In this document: piece after piece, positions 17,888 to 27,599 of the stretch
Layout of the letters: each line of letters begins with the position of its first letter
How positions within the stretch are numbered: the stretch's first letter is position 1
Source of the DNA: Streptococcus infantis SK970
Lineage (GTDB): Bacteria > Bacillota > Bacilli > Lactobacillales > Streptococcaceae
Reading direction: 5' to 3'
Assembly (NCBI GenBank): GCA_000223255.2
Contig: AFUT01000001.1
Location: forward strand, 248,001-312,000
Length of the DNA: 64,000 nt
Notes under the pieces: model-generated
What the model was told of the DNA's origin: nothing
The model's input: the letters and a program-made list of their open reading frames with translations, nothing else
Databases searched by the model: none
Translations under genes and position numbers: made by a program

Positions 17888-17936
17888 TTGACTAAAATCT
17901 CTTTAAATTTTTAAAAAAGAATAGAAAGGATTTCCA

Positions 17937-18542
17937 ATGAAGCTACCAGAAGTAGTTGAACAACTGGAAAATCATCCAGACCTACATCTCTACTTAGATA
18001 AAATTTTAAAAAAGAATAAGAAGACCCAAGTTAGTTATCTAGAATCACTGAATCATCTGGCCTATTTACTTTATCTGGATGATCAAGAGGAAATGGCTAA
18101 GGAATTATTAGATAGGATCATACAAGTTCCATTTGAAGAAAATTATAACACTTGGACCTTTGTTGATAGCACTCTGGTTTTATTGGCCTATCTGGAAAGA
18201 GAAGCAGAAAATCAGGTACTCGTCTATAAAAAACTCCTTTTATCTCCATTAGAACAAGGGGAGGAATCCACTCAGAAAATAAGAAGGAGAGTTCATCAGA
18301 GATTTTTGAATGGTGATAGCTTGGAGCAAAAGCTTGCAAAAATCGAGCAAGCTTCAAGTACTGAATCGGAAATGGAACGCCGTTTGCTATACTTGACAGA
18401 TTTATTGAAGATTCAACTTTTTATTGATGAGTCAACTTGTGAAGAGACAGATATCCAAGCAAAAATCGAAGAGAATATGGAGATACTAAAGAAGTATATC
18501 AAGGAGCATGAAATCTATAGCCTCTTTCCCTTTAAGGGGTAA
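17937..18542 (+). CDS. Uncharacterised helical protein of the immunity-like cluster
   Basis: 201 residues, almost entirely alpha-helical and charged, no signal peptide or membrane segment. Features YLDKILKKNKKTQVSYLESLNHLA, TWTFVDSTLVLLAYLEREAE and an EMERRLLYLTDLLKIQ helix; this resembles DUF6707-type proteins found beside immunity genes. Function unknown. AAAGGATTTCC site upstream; last of the five-gene array. Confidence 0.6.
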   Translation: MKLPEVVEQLENHPDLHLYLDKILKKNKKTQVSYLESLNHLAYLLYLDDQEEMAKELLDRIIQVPFEENYNTWTFVDSTLVLLAYLEREAENQVLVYKKLLLSPLEQGEESTQKIRRRVHQRFLNGDSLEQKLAKIEQASSTESEMERRLLYLTDLLKIQLFIDESTCEETDIQAKIEENMEILKKYIKEHEIYSLFPFKG

Positions 18543-18581
18543 GGTAAGTTATTGATCTTGGACTTTTAGAAAGAGTGGAAT

Positions 18582-19082
18582 ATGGAAATCAAAAATCACT
18601 TTGGCGTCTACGGAGTCTGTCTTCAAGAGGGGAAACTGCTCTGTATTGAAAAAACAAGAGGCCCCTATCAACATCGCTTTGATCTACCCGGTGGTAGTAA
18701 AGAAGTAGGTGAGGGGTTGACAGAAACTCTCAAGAGAGAAGTTCTGGAAGAGACGGGCTATACGCTTATCCGTTATTCAAATCCTAGGATGTATGATGTG
18801 CTGGTTCAAGAAGAAGGGCAAGACTTCGCAGTACATCATATCATGGCCTTTTATGATATCGTACTCGATTTCGAGAGCTCTCAACAATCCCTTCCTCAGG
18901 AGGTTCATGATGGAAGCAATGATTCAGCAAATGCAATTTGGGTCCCTATTGAGCAGATGACCCAAGAAAATGCCTCACCCTTAGTATTGAAGGTGAAGGC
19001 AGAGTTACGAGGATTTCCAGAATTGGACAAGACCTCTTACATGAATTGGAAGGTAAAACATGCAAAATCAACTGGCTCTTAG
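18582..19082 (+). CDS. Nudix hydrolase
   Basis: 166 residues with a complete Nudix box GGSKEVGEGLTETLKREVLEETGY (G-x5-E-x7-REVxEExGx) around residues 37-60. Substrate is unknown (nucleoside diphosphate derivatives in general). The C-terminal 23 bp overlap the next gene, which suggests coupled expression with the PEP-utilising barrel protein. Confidence 0.88.
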   Translation: MEIKNHFGVYGVCLQEGKLLCIEKTRGPYQHRFDLPGGSKEVGEGLTETLKREVLEETGYTLIRYSNPRMYDVLVQEEGQDFAVHHIMAFYDIVLDFESSQQSLPQEVHDGSNDSANAIWVPIEQMTQENASPLVLKVKAELRGFPELDKTSYMNWKVKHAKSTGS

Positions 19083-19892
19083 TGGCGAAAGAATTGATGA
19101 AAAAGTTTACCCACAACTATTTCATCACGTTGGTATGATTCGTGGGGAATATTTGGTTAGGGAGATCGGTCAAAATATACTGCTAAAAAGTTGTCAGCGA
19201 TTTGTAAAAGATTATCTAGCCACTATTTGCCTTTTGTACTCAGATGAAGAAGTCTGGTATCGCTTTTCAGAGTTAACAAATGCAGAAGCAAATAGTCTAG
19301 ACGGGACTAAAGAGTATTTTGACGAACGCCACCCATTATTTGGATATAGAGGGACTAGGCGTTTATTGGCGTGTCCAGATGAATTTCAGGCTGAGGCACA
19401 TGTCGTTACAGAAGTTTATCAAACCAATCCCAATCTGTCTGTTATTTTCCTTTTGTGAATGATGCTGAACAGTTAAAACAAGCAATTAGAGTATTGCGCC
19501 AGCATGGTTTTATTGGAAAAGTTGGAACAATGATTGAATTACCGTCAGCTTATTTTGACTTGGACAGGATACTGGAAACTGGTATTTCAAAGATTGTAGT
19601 GGGAATGAATGATTTGACTTCATTTATTTTTGCGACTGTAAGAAACAGTCAATGGCATGATATGGAAAGTCTCATTATGTTAGAAATGCTGAGAGATATG
19701 CAGGATAAAGCAAGGATGAAAAAGATTGACTTTGCTGTAGCAGGCTATCTGAATGCTTCTTTCATACAAAAAATGAATCAGATGGGTATCAAGTGTATTA
19801 TCCATTACAGTTCTATTCCAGAGATTTTTGATTTAGAAATTGACCATCCAGACCATCTTAAACATATAAAAGAAGAAAGTAAAAAATTATAA
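19060..19892 (+). pseudogene. Stand-alone PEP-utilising-enzyme TIM-barrel protein, one-base frameshift
   Basis: Two frames join at the T run 19445-19448 (one extra T restores SVIFPFVNDAEQL) to give 277 residues. The sequence matches the C-terminal PEP-binding barrel of PEP synthase/PPDK/PtsI: HPLFGYRGTRRLL, then FPFVNDAEQLKQA, GTMIELPSA and IVVGMNDLTSF. The nucleotide-binding and phospho-His domains are absent. The usual catalytic Cys-Gly segment near the C-terminus is replaced by FAVAGYLNASF. It therefore cannot act as a complete PEP synthase and may be non-catalytic or have another partner. Confidence 0.75.
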
Positions 19893-19902
19893 AGGAGAAC
19901 CC

Positions 19903-20343
19903 ATGACACCTCAAGAAATGTGGAATGCATACAAGAAAACCAATCCCTCTATCGGTGATGAGATAGACGCTTGGGCTTTTGGAATGGAAGCTGATCTCTT
20001 AGCAGACTTGGTTTTAAAAGGTGAGAAGACGGCTACGGCTTCAGCCTATGACCTTTATGCAGTGGATAAGGAGCCCCTTCCCCAAGAAGGAACCTTTGAT
20101 ATCATTTTAGATAGCCAAGATCAGGCTGTCTGCATTGTCGAAATTACAAAAGTTTCCGTTCAGCCTTTTCATCAAGTTTCAGCTGACCATGCCTTCAAGG
20201 AAGGTGAAGGGGACAAATCCTTAGCCTATTGGCGTCAGGTTCATGAGGACTTTTTCAAAGACTGCTTAGGAGAAGCGGGACTGACTTTTACACCTGACAG
20301 CAAGGTTGTTTTAGAAGAATTTCGCAAGGTCTACCCTCTGTAG
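19903..20343 (+). CDS. ASCH domain protein
   Basis: 146 residues; MWNAYKKTNPS, ADLVLKGEKTATASAYDLY, PQEGTFDIILDS, ITKVSVQPFHQVSADHAFKEGEG and YWRQVHEDFF are the ASCH signature (a PUA-like beta-barrel thought to bind RNA or hydrolyse modified nucleosides such as N4-acetylcytidine). AAAGGAGA site; 10 bp after the PEP-barrel gene. Ends at the terminator 20419. Confidence 0.88.
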   Translation: MTPQEMWNAYKKTNPSIGDEIDAWAFGMEADLLADLVLKGEKTATASAYDLYAVDKEPLPQEGTFDIILDSQDQAVCIVEITKVSVQPFHQVSADHAFKEGEGDKSLAYWRQVHEDFFKDCLGEAGLTFTPDSKVVLEEFRKVYPL

Positions 20344-20418
20344 ACTACTAGAAGGAAGAAAGTTTTGGAAATCACTGTCCAAAGCTTTTTCTGACTTTAA
20401 ATGACAAAACGAGCAAAC

Positions 20419-20447
20419 AAAAAGCGGACAATCATGTCCGCTTTTTT
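20419..20447. terminator. Terminator after ASCH gene
   Basis: AAAGCGGACA / TGTCCGCTTT stem with 4-nt loop and T run. Confidence 0.9.
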
Positions 20448-20559
20448 GAATCTATCAAGTGAAGTTGTAGATAAAGTATTTCAAAGATGTTTATCTTTTG
20501 AATCCCTATTCAGTCACTTCTATATTGCTTGATTATTTTTTATAGAAAATTATCTAATA

Positions 20560-22144
20560 TTATTTAGAAAATTTACGTTTCAAGACTACAGTACCTGACA
20601 AGATTACTACTCCTGCCAATACCAAACCTGTTCCTACTGTTTCACAAGTATTTGGAAGACCTGGTTTGTCTTCTGTAGTTGTAGTTTCAGAAGGAGTTGG
20701 AACTGTAGTTTCTACAGTTGTAGTTGACTCTTCTGTTGTAGTTGTTGTAGAAGTAGTCGTTGTTGGCTCTTCTGTTGCTGTAGTTGTTGAAGTAGTCGTT
20801 GTTGTAGTTGGTTTGTTTGATGTGTTGATGACCTTAATCACGTTAGCATCATCAATTTTTTCAACTTTTGAAGTGTAACCTTCAGGTGTGTTTGTTTCCA
20901 CTACTGAGTACTCAATCTTCTTACCGTCTTTGATACCTGGCAAATTCGTAAATGCTGCTTGCCAACCAGAAGCTTTTGTAAGAGTTTGTGTCAACCCTTC
21001 CAATGCTTTACCGTCAGCATACAATTGAACAGTAATATCTTTACGGTCAGCTTCTTCGTCACCAACCCATTCTTTTTGAACGGTCACAGTTGTGTCACCA
21101 GAAACCCAGAATTTCAACTCATTGTTGTTCCAGAAGGCTGGATCTGTTTGAGGTGTTGTGATTTCATCTGAAGTCAAGGTAGCGTTGTTATCGATACGGA
21201 TAGTTGTTTTAGGAATTAATGTTTGGTATTCAACGATTAATTCATCGTCTGTAGCTGTTTTGAATACATCACTGACATCTGATAAATTAACAGTAAATCC
21301 ATTTCCGTCTGCATCAAATTTAACATGTTTCCAGAAGTCCCATCCTGAAGCAACCACTTGTCCACCTTTTCTCAATGTGAATGATGGTTTCAAGTAAGTT
21401 CCTACAAATAATTCATTTGCAGCGTGGTTTGCAGCAGGAGCAAAAGTGATTTTTGAGTAATCGACGGCTGGAGCTTGGATTTTATCTGATACAACAGGGT
21501 TTGTGATGGCTTGTTTTTTACCATCTCCATTGATACGGATAAACCATTTTTGTTAGATAGTAGTCATCTCCAACATTCATCCAAGCATAGTTTTCAGAAA
21601 CATCCAATTTGAATGTCTTAGATACATAGTCACCTGTAAGGTTGTATTTATTCAGGACTGATTCAAATACGCCAGGACCGTCAGGACGTGTGATGATAAC
21701 TGATTCAGAACCTACTTTTGAAGTAGCTGTTTTGTTACCAGGATTTCCTGGAGTACTATCCCACACTGCTCGGTATTGGAATCCACCCTTAACATTTTGG
21801 TTCATGGCTTCGATTGCTTTTTTAAAAGTAAAAGTAATCTTCTTGTTTGTCATTGACAAGGTAGCTACTTCAGCACCGTTGGCTTGAAGTGATTGCGTTG
21901 CGAGTTCTGTGATATTTAAACCTTCGGGAGCGTCGATGGTGAACGTATCCCCTTCTTTAACAGATTTACCCGTTAAGTCCCAGTCAAAAGAAAATGTGAC
22001 CTTTTGACCAGATGTATCTGCTTTAAGGTTTGTAATAGTGGGAGTGACAGTTGCTGCAGAAACTGGCTTGATGATTGACAAACCAAGAGCAACTACACTG
22101 AACATTGCTACAAACGCGAATAATTTTTTATAGAAAGTTTTCAC
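20560..22144 (-). pseudogene. Cell-wall adhesin with altered sorting motif (LPNTC), frameshifted
   Basis: The likely start is GTG at 22144, preceded by GGAGGAACAA; a signal peptide (YKKLFAFVAMFSVVALGLS... KPVSA) follows. Residues about 33-250 form an Ig-like, collagen-binding-type head. The frame breaks at a five-T run (21547-21551): deleting one base gives KWFIRINGDGKKQ and a 527-residue protein. Next comes a Cna-B domain (VQKEWVGDEEADRKDITVQL ... VVETNTPEGYTS ... VINTS with Lys/Glu/Asn isopeptide residues), a Thr/Glu-rich stalk and a C-terminal anchor. The sorting motif reads LPNTC instead of LPNTG. The hydrophobic tail and RKFSK charge are intact. It is a paralogue of the 49821-52545 adhesin. 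Confidence 0.85.
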
Positions 22145-22731
22145 TTGTTCCTCCATTCCTTTCTTCCATAAAATCTTCTTGTTTGGTAATAACACCCAAA
22201 ATGTTGATTTATATTATTTAATAAAATTGACAGTCCTATTCTGACGAAAAATCCTTTCTTTATTGCAGTTTACTCCAGCTCCATTGAAGATGAGACTCCG
22301 TATGTTATCAACTATTTTATATTTAGAGTAATTATTGGACATAAAAGGGATTTTCTGCTAGTTTATTTCATGGATTCGCTTCTGAAGAAAACTAATAATA
22401 GAAGTGCAATGTATTAAAAAATATAATGATTGTCATAGATTAAGTATTAATATACCAAACATTTTGATTGCATCATTATTATATTTAATCGTCAAATAAT
22501 ATGATAAGATTTATATAATTAATTTTTATTGAAATATAATTGTTAGAAGAAATTTTATTTAACGTTTTTCTTTCTATAAAAAATTAAATTTTTTATTAAA
22601 TGGTACGTAATAATCATTATAAAAAATAAAAATCTTTAAAACTCATTCCAATCATTCTTTCTATCTAAAAACATGTTATAATAAGTATGTTTGAACTAGA
22701 GCGTTCGCTCAGAAATTTAGAATAGGAGAAT
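22145..22731. other. AT-rich intergenic region between divergent adhesin and pepN
   Basis: About 590 bp of very AT-rich DNA with no ORF that has a ribosome site. It holds the divergent promoters. For pepN, TATAAT lies at 22677-22682, and a near-palindrome GAGCGTTCGCTC (22699-22710) lies between it and the start codon, a possible operator or short hairpin. I see no other repeat or terminator. Confidence 0.5.
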
Positions 22732-22734
22732 ATG

Positions 22735-25281
22735 ATGCAAGCAGTAGAACATTATATTGAAAAATTTGTTCCTGAACATTATGATTTGTTTTTAGACTTG
22801 AGTCGTGAGACCAAGAGTTTTTCAGGAAAAGTAACCATTAATGGTCAAGCTAAAAGTGACCGTATTTCCCTTCACCAAAAGGACTTGGAAATTGCTTCAG
22901 TTGAAGTAGTAGGACAAGCTCGTCCATTCACTCTTGATAACGAAAATGAAGCCCTTCATATTGAGCTTGCGGAAGCTGGTTCAGTTGAAATGGTTATTGC
23001 TTTTTCAGGTAAAATCACAGACAACATGACAGGAATCTATCCATCATACTACACAGTTGATGGACTTAAGAAGGAAGTCTTGTCGACTCAGTTTGAGAGC
23101 CACTTTGCCCGTGAAGCCTTCCCATGTGTGGATGAGCCAGAAGCTAAAGCAACTTTTGACCTAGCTCTTCGTTTTGACCAAGCAGAAGGTGAACTTGCCT
23201 TGTCAAACATGCCGGAAATCGATGTTGAAAACCGAAAAGAAACTGGCATCTGGAAGTTTGAAACTACACCTCGTATGTCTTCTTACTTACTAGCTTTTGT
23301 AGCAGGTGATTTGCAAGGGGTAACTGCTAAAACTAAAAATGGTACTCTCGTTGGTGTTTACTCAACCAAGGCACATTCACTTTCAAACCTCGATTTCTCA
23401 CTAGACATCGCTGTCCGTTCTATCGAATTTTACGAAGACTACTACGGAGTTAAGTACCCAATTCCTCAATCGCTCCACATCGCCCTTCCTGACTTCTCAG
23501 CAGGTGCTATGGAAAACTGGGGTCTCGTAACCTACCGTGAAGTCTACTTGGTTGTGGATGAGAATTCTACCTTTGCCAGCCGTCAACAAGTAGCCCTTGT
23601 CATTGCCCACGAGCTTGCTCACCAATGGTTCGGTAACCTAGTAACTATGAAATGGTGGGATGACCTCTGGCTCAACGAAAGCTTCGCGAACATGATGGAA
23701 TACGTCTGTGTGGATGCCATCGAGCCAAGTTGGAATATCTTTGAAGATTTTCAAACAGGTGGAGTACCTCTTGCTCTTGAACGCGATGCGACGGATGGCG
23801 TTCAATCTGTTCACGTTGAAGTCAAACACCCAGATGAAATCAATACCCTCTTTGATGGAGCTATCGTCTATGCCAAAGGAAGTCGCCTCATGCACATGCT
23901 TCGTCGTTGGTTAGGAGATGCTGATTTTGCCAAAGGTTTGCATGCTTACTTTGAAAAACACCAATACGGAAATACCATTGGTCGTGACCTATGGAATGCT
24001 CTTGGTCAAGCATCAGGTCGTGACGTAGCAGCCTTCATGGATTCTTGGTTGGAACAACCTGGTTATCCAGTTTTGACTGCTACAGTTGAAAATGATGTTT
24101 TGAAGATCTCACAAAAACAATTCTTCATCGGTGAGCATGAAGACAAGAACCGTCTTTGGGTAGTACCCCTTAACAGTAACTGGAAAGGTTTGCCAGATAC
24201 ACTCGAAACTGAAAGCATCGAAATTCCAGGTTATGCAGCTCTTCTTGCTGAAAACAAAACAGCTCTTCGTCTAAATACTGAAAACACAGCCCACTACATA
24301 ACTGACTATCAAGGTCAATTACTTGATGCTATTCTTTCAGAATTAGTTGAACTTGATAATACAAGCAAACTACAAATCGTCCAAGAACGTCGTTTGTTGG
24401 CTGAAGCAGGGCACATTTCTTATGCAGACTTGCTTCCAGTCCTTGATAAACTTGCTAAGGAAGAGTCTTATCTGGTGGTTTCAGCTGTTTCTCAAGTGAT
24501 TTCTGCCCTTGAGCGCTTTATTGATGAAGGAACAGAAACTGAGAAAGCCTTTAACCGTCTGGTTGCTAAATTGGCCCGTTACAATTATGAGCGACTTGGT
24601 TTTGAAGCTAAAGAGGGTGAATCTGATGAGGATGAGTTGGTTCGTCAATTGACCATTTCTATGATGATTCGTTCAAATGATGAAGAAGCTAGTCAGGTAG
24701 CAAGTCAAATCTTTGCAGCCCATAAAGAAAATCTTGCAGGACTTCCAGCAGCCATTCGTTCTCAAGTCCTTATCAATGAGATCAAACATCACGAAACTAA
24801 GGACTTGGTTGCAACTTATCTAGACCTATACACTCATGCAACAGATGCCGTTTTCAAACGTCAATTAGCAGCTGCGCTTGCATACAGTACAGATGCAGAA
24901 AATATCCAAACCTTGATTAGTTCATGGAAGGATAAATTTGTGGTGAAACCACAAGACTTGTCTGCATGGTATTATCAGTTCTTAGGTCATAAGGAAACTC
25001 AGGAACCAGTTTGGGCTTGGGCGCGTGAAAACTGGGATTGGATTAAGGCTGCTCTTGGTGGAGATATGAGCTTTGATAGCTTTGTTATTCTGCCTGCCCA
25101 TGTATTTAAGACAGAGCAACGCTTGACAGAATACAAGGCCTTCTTTGAGCCACAACTTTCTGACCTTGCCCTTAGCCGTAATATCGGTATGGGAATCAAG
25201 GAAATCGCAGCACGCGTTGAATTGATTAAACGTGAAAAAGCAGCGGTTGAAGCAGTTGTTGCACAATATGGCAAGGCTTAA
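22735..25281 (+). CDS. pepN: Aminopeptidase N
   Basis: 848 residues from the ATG at 22735 (a tandem ATG at 22732 is also possible; AGGAG precedes both). M1-family zinc metallopeptidase: GAMENWG exopeptidase motif (near 257), HELAHQWFGNLVTMKWWDDL zinc site (HExxH-x18-E, near 288) and a helical C-terminal half from about 530. It trims N-terminal residues from peptides imported from milk or host protein and supplies amino acids. Cytoplasmic: no signal peptide. It ends at the terminator that precedes ciaR. Confidence 0.97.
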   Translation: MQAVEHYIEKFVPEHYDLFLDLSRETKSFSGKVTINGQAKSDRISLHQKDLEIASVEVVGQARPFTLDNENEALHIELAEAGSVEMVIAFSGKITDNMTGIYPSYYTVDGLKKEVLSTQFESHFAREAFPCVDEPEAKATFDLALRFDQAEGELALSNMPEIDVENRKETGIWKFETTPRMSSYLLAFVAGDLQGVTAKTKNGTLVGVYSTKAHSLSNLDFSLDIAVRSIEFYEDYYGVKYPIPQSLHIALPDFSAGAMENWGLVTYREVYLVVDENSTFASRQQVALVIAHELAHQWFGNLVTMKWWDDLWLNESFANMMEYVCVDAIEPSWNIFEDFQTGGVPLALERDATDGVQSVHVEVKHPDEINTLFDGAIVYAKGSRLMHMLRRWLGDADFAKGLHAYFEKHQYGNTIGRDLWNALGQASGRDVAAFMDSWLEQPGYPVLTATVENDVLKISQKQFFIGEHEDKNRLWVVPLNSNWKGLPDTLETESIEIPGYAALLAENKTALRLNTENTAHYITDYQGQLLDAILSELVELDNTSKLQIVQERRLLAEAGHISYADLLPVLDKLAKEESYLVVSAVSQVISALERFIDEGTETEKAFNRLVAKLARYNYERLGFEAKEGESDEDELVRQLTISMMIRSNDEEASQVASQIFAAHKENLAGLPAAIRSQVLINEIKHHETKDLVATYLDLYTHATDAVFKRQLAAALAYSTDAENIQTLISSWKDKFVVKPQDLSAWYYQFLGHKETQEPVWAWARENWDWIKAALGGDMSFDSFVILPAHVFKTEQRLTEYKAFFEPQLSDLALSRNIGMGIKEIAARVELIKREKAAVEAVVAQYGKA

Positions 25282-25305
25282 AAACTTTTTGACTAAATAG
25301 TATAT

Positions 25306-25353
25306 AAAAACTCAACTTTCTCTTAGAAAAACAAGGAAAGTTGAGTTTTTTTT
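25306..25353 (+). terminator. pepN terminator
   Basis: AAACTCAACTTTC pairs with GAAAGTTGAGTTT and a T run of eight follows. Its tail TTTAAG (25351-25356) borders the ciaR promoter. Confidence 0.92.
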
Positions 25354-25372
25354 AAGATATTTTTGCTATAAT
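25351..25372 (+). promoter_or_regulatory. ciaRH promoter with one CiaR half-site
   Basis: TATAAT at 25367-25372. One TTTAAG hexamer (25351-25356), half of the TTTAAG-N5-TTTAAG direct repeat bound by CiaR, lies 10 bp upstream, but the second half is absent. That fits weak or no direct autoregulation. Confidence 0.55.
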
Positions 25373-25396
25373 GGTTATAATAAGGAGGAATTTTTG

Positions 25397-26068
25397 ATGA
25401 TCAAGATTCTATTAGTGGAAGATGACCTAGGACTATCAAATTCAGTTTTTGACTTTCTGGATGATTTTGCGGATGTCATGCAAGTTTTTGATGGCGAGGA
25501 AGGTCTCTATGAGGCCGAAAGTGGTGTTTATGATTTGATTCTCCTTGATTTGATGTTACCAGAGAAAAATGGTTTCCAAGTCTTGAAAGAATTGCGAGAA
25601 AAAGGTGTATCTACGCCAGTTCTCATCATGACAGCTAAGGAAAGTCTCGATGACAAAGGACACGGATTTGAGCTTGGGGCTGATGATTATCTAACCAAAC
25701 CATTCTACCTAGAAGAACTCAAGATGCGTATTCAGGCCCTTCTCAAACGCTCAGGGAAATTTAACGAAAATACCTTAACGTACGGTGATTTGACAGTCAA
25801 TCTATCTACCAATGAAGTTAAGGTTCAAGATGCCTCTGTTGAGTTGCTTGGTAAAGAATTTGAACTATTGGTCTATTTCCTCCAAAATCAAAATGTCATC
25901 TTACCAAAAACACAAATTTTTGACCGTTTGTGGGGATTTGACAGTGATACAACCATCTCCGTAGTAGAAGTCTATGTATCAAAAGTTCGTAAGAAATTAA
26001 AGGGCTCAGCCTTTGCTGAAAACCTTCAAACTCTACGTAGTGTTGGGTATATTTTAAAACATGTTTAA
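25397..26068 (+). CDS. ciaR: CiaR response regulator
   Basis: 223 residues from the ATG at 25397 (TAAGGAGG site). OmpR/PhoB family: receiver domain with acidic pocket EDD, phospho-Asp in [10 protein letters not shown] (near 50), Thr/Lys switch residues (MTAKES; YLTKPF) and a winged-helix domain from about 125 ([16 protein letters not shown]). CiaRH controls competence, beta-lactam tolerance, autolysis and small csRNAs in streptococci. It overlaps ciaH by 8 bp. Confidence 0.97.
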   Translation: MIKILLVEDDLGLSNSVFDFLDDFADVMQVFDGEEGLYEAESGVYDLILLDLMLPEKNGFQVLKELREKGVSTPVLIMTAKESLDDKGHGFELGADDYLTKPFYLEELKMRIQALLKRSGKFNENTLTYGDLTVNLSTNEVKVQDASVELLGKEFELLVYFLQNQNVILPKTQIFDRLWGFDSDTTISVVEVYVSKVRKKLKGSAFAENLQTLRSVGYILKHV

Positions 26069-27393
26069 TAGAATAAGAAAGAATTGGTACGCAGAAGATT
26101 TCAGCTACTTTGTCCGTAACTTTGGAGTATTCACGCTGATTTTCTCTGCCATGACCTTGATTATCCTGCAGGTTATGCACTCCAGTCTCTATACGTCAGT
26201 GGATGAAAAACTCTTATCACTGAGCAACAATCCTCAGGATATCATTCAATTGGCGGTCAATCGTGCAACTGAAGACGTAAAGGGTTTAGATAGTGGCAAT
26301 GTCGCTCCAGCATCTGATAAAAACCAAATGTAAGTTCCAATACTGAAGTGATTTTGCTAGATTCGAATCTCAATCAATTAGTGACTGGCAATCGCTTTTT
26401 AGGATTAGACAGAATCACCTTCAATAAAAAAGATTTAAACCATATCCGACAACTTCATGTTGTGAATAGCTACGGTCAGGATGAGATTTATCGGGTGATC
26501 TTAACGGAAATGAATATTGATTCTGTTTCGACCAATATTAAGTATGCTGCTATCCTGATTAACACAAGCCAACTAGAGCAAATTAGTCAAAACCACGAGC
26601 AGTTAATCGTGGTGGTGATGGTAAGTTTTTGGATTCTATCTATCTTAGCCAGTCTCTATCTTGCACGTGTCAGTGTTAAACCCTTACTTGAAAGTATGCA
26701 AAAGCAGAAAAGCTTTGTGGAAAATGCCAGTCATGAATTACGGACTCCGTTGGCAGTTCTTCAGAACCGTCTGGAAACTCTTTTTAGAAAACCAGAGGCG
26801 ACTATTATGGAGTCAAGTGAGAGTATCGCTTCTAGTTTGGAAGAAGTTCGAAATATGAAGTTTCTAACGACTAACCTTCTCAATCTGGCACGTAGAGATG
26901 ATGGAATCAAGCCTGAGCTTGGAGAAGTAGAACCAGACTTCTTTAATACAACCTTTACTAACTATGAGATGATTGCGTCCGAAAATAATCGTGTCTTTCG
27001 TTTTCAAAATCGTGTTCATCGCACTATTATCACAGATAAACTCCTCCTCAAGCAATTGATGACCATTCTGTTTGACAATGCTGTCAAGTACACGGAAGAA
27101 GAAGGAGATATATATTTTGAGATTTCAACGACAGAACGCAGTCTATATTTAACGGTAGCAGATAATGGAATTGGCATTTCTGCAGCAGATAAAAGAAAAT
27201 CTTTGATCGATTTTACCGTGTTGATAAGGCTCGTACACGTCAAAAGGGAGGTTTTGGTCTTGGTTTGTCATTAGCCAAGCAAATCGTTGATGCCCTTAAG
27301 GGAACTATCAACGTTAAGGACAACAAACCAAATGGAACCATCTTTGAAGTCAAGATTGCAATCTCAACACCATCAAAACGTAAGAATAGGTAA
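26061..27393 (+). pseudogene. ciaH: CiaH sensor histidine kinase, two one-base frameshifts
   Basis: Three frame segments reassemble into a 444-residue kinase. The N-terminal part has a membrane helix (FSAMTLIILQVM) and extracellular sensor; the second helix is near IVVVMVSFWILSILASL. H-box SFVENASHELRTPL, N-box FDNAVKYTEEEGD, G1 VADNGIGIS and G2 [17 protein letters not shown] are all present. Missing bases at the AAA run 26326-26328 (after SDKNQ) and the AAAA run 27191-27194 (after SAADK, giving [15 protein letters not shown]) explain the breaks. Real CiaH loss is known in beta-lactam-resistant mutants, but two homopolymer losses in one gene fit sequencing error better. Confidence 0.92.
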
Positions 27394-27508
27394 AAATATT
27401 TGTTTAGATAACATTCCAAAGTTTAGATAGGAAAATATTTTTGGGTATATGCTAGTGGGGATTATAAAATAGTTCATGAATTGAGATGGACTTATAGTAA
27501 TGAAAATT

Positions 27509-27547
27509 AAAGGACCTAGTTCTGTATTGTACAGATCTAGGTCCTTT
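27509..27547. terminator. Bidirectional terminator between ciaH and pyrP
   Basis: AAAGGACCTAG pairs with CTAGGTCCTTT around a 17-nt loop; both flanks are A/T runs, serving the convergent ciaH and pyrP genes. Confidence 0.85.
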
Positions 27548-27599
27548 GAATATATGGATTGTTTAATTTTTTGATTAGTTTTTTATAATGACTAATTAT

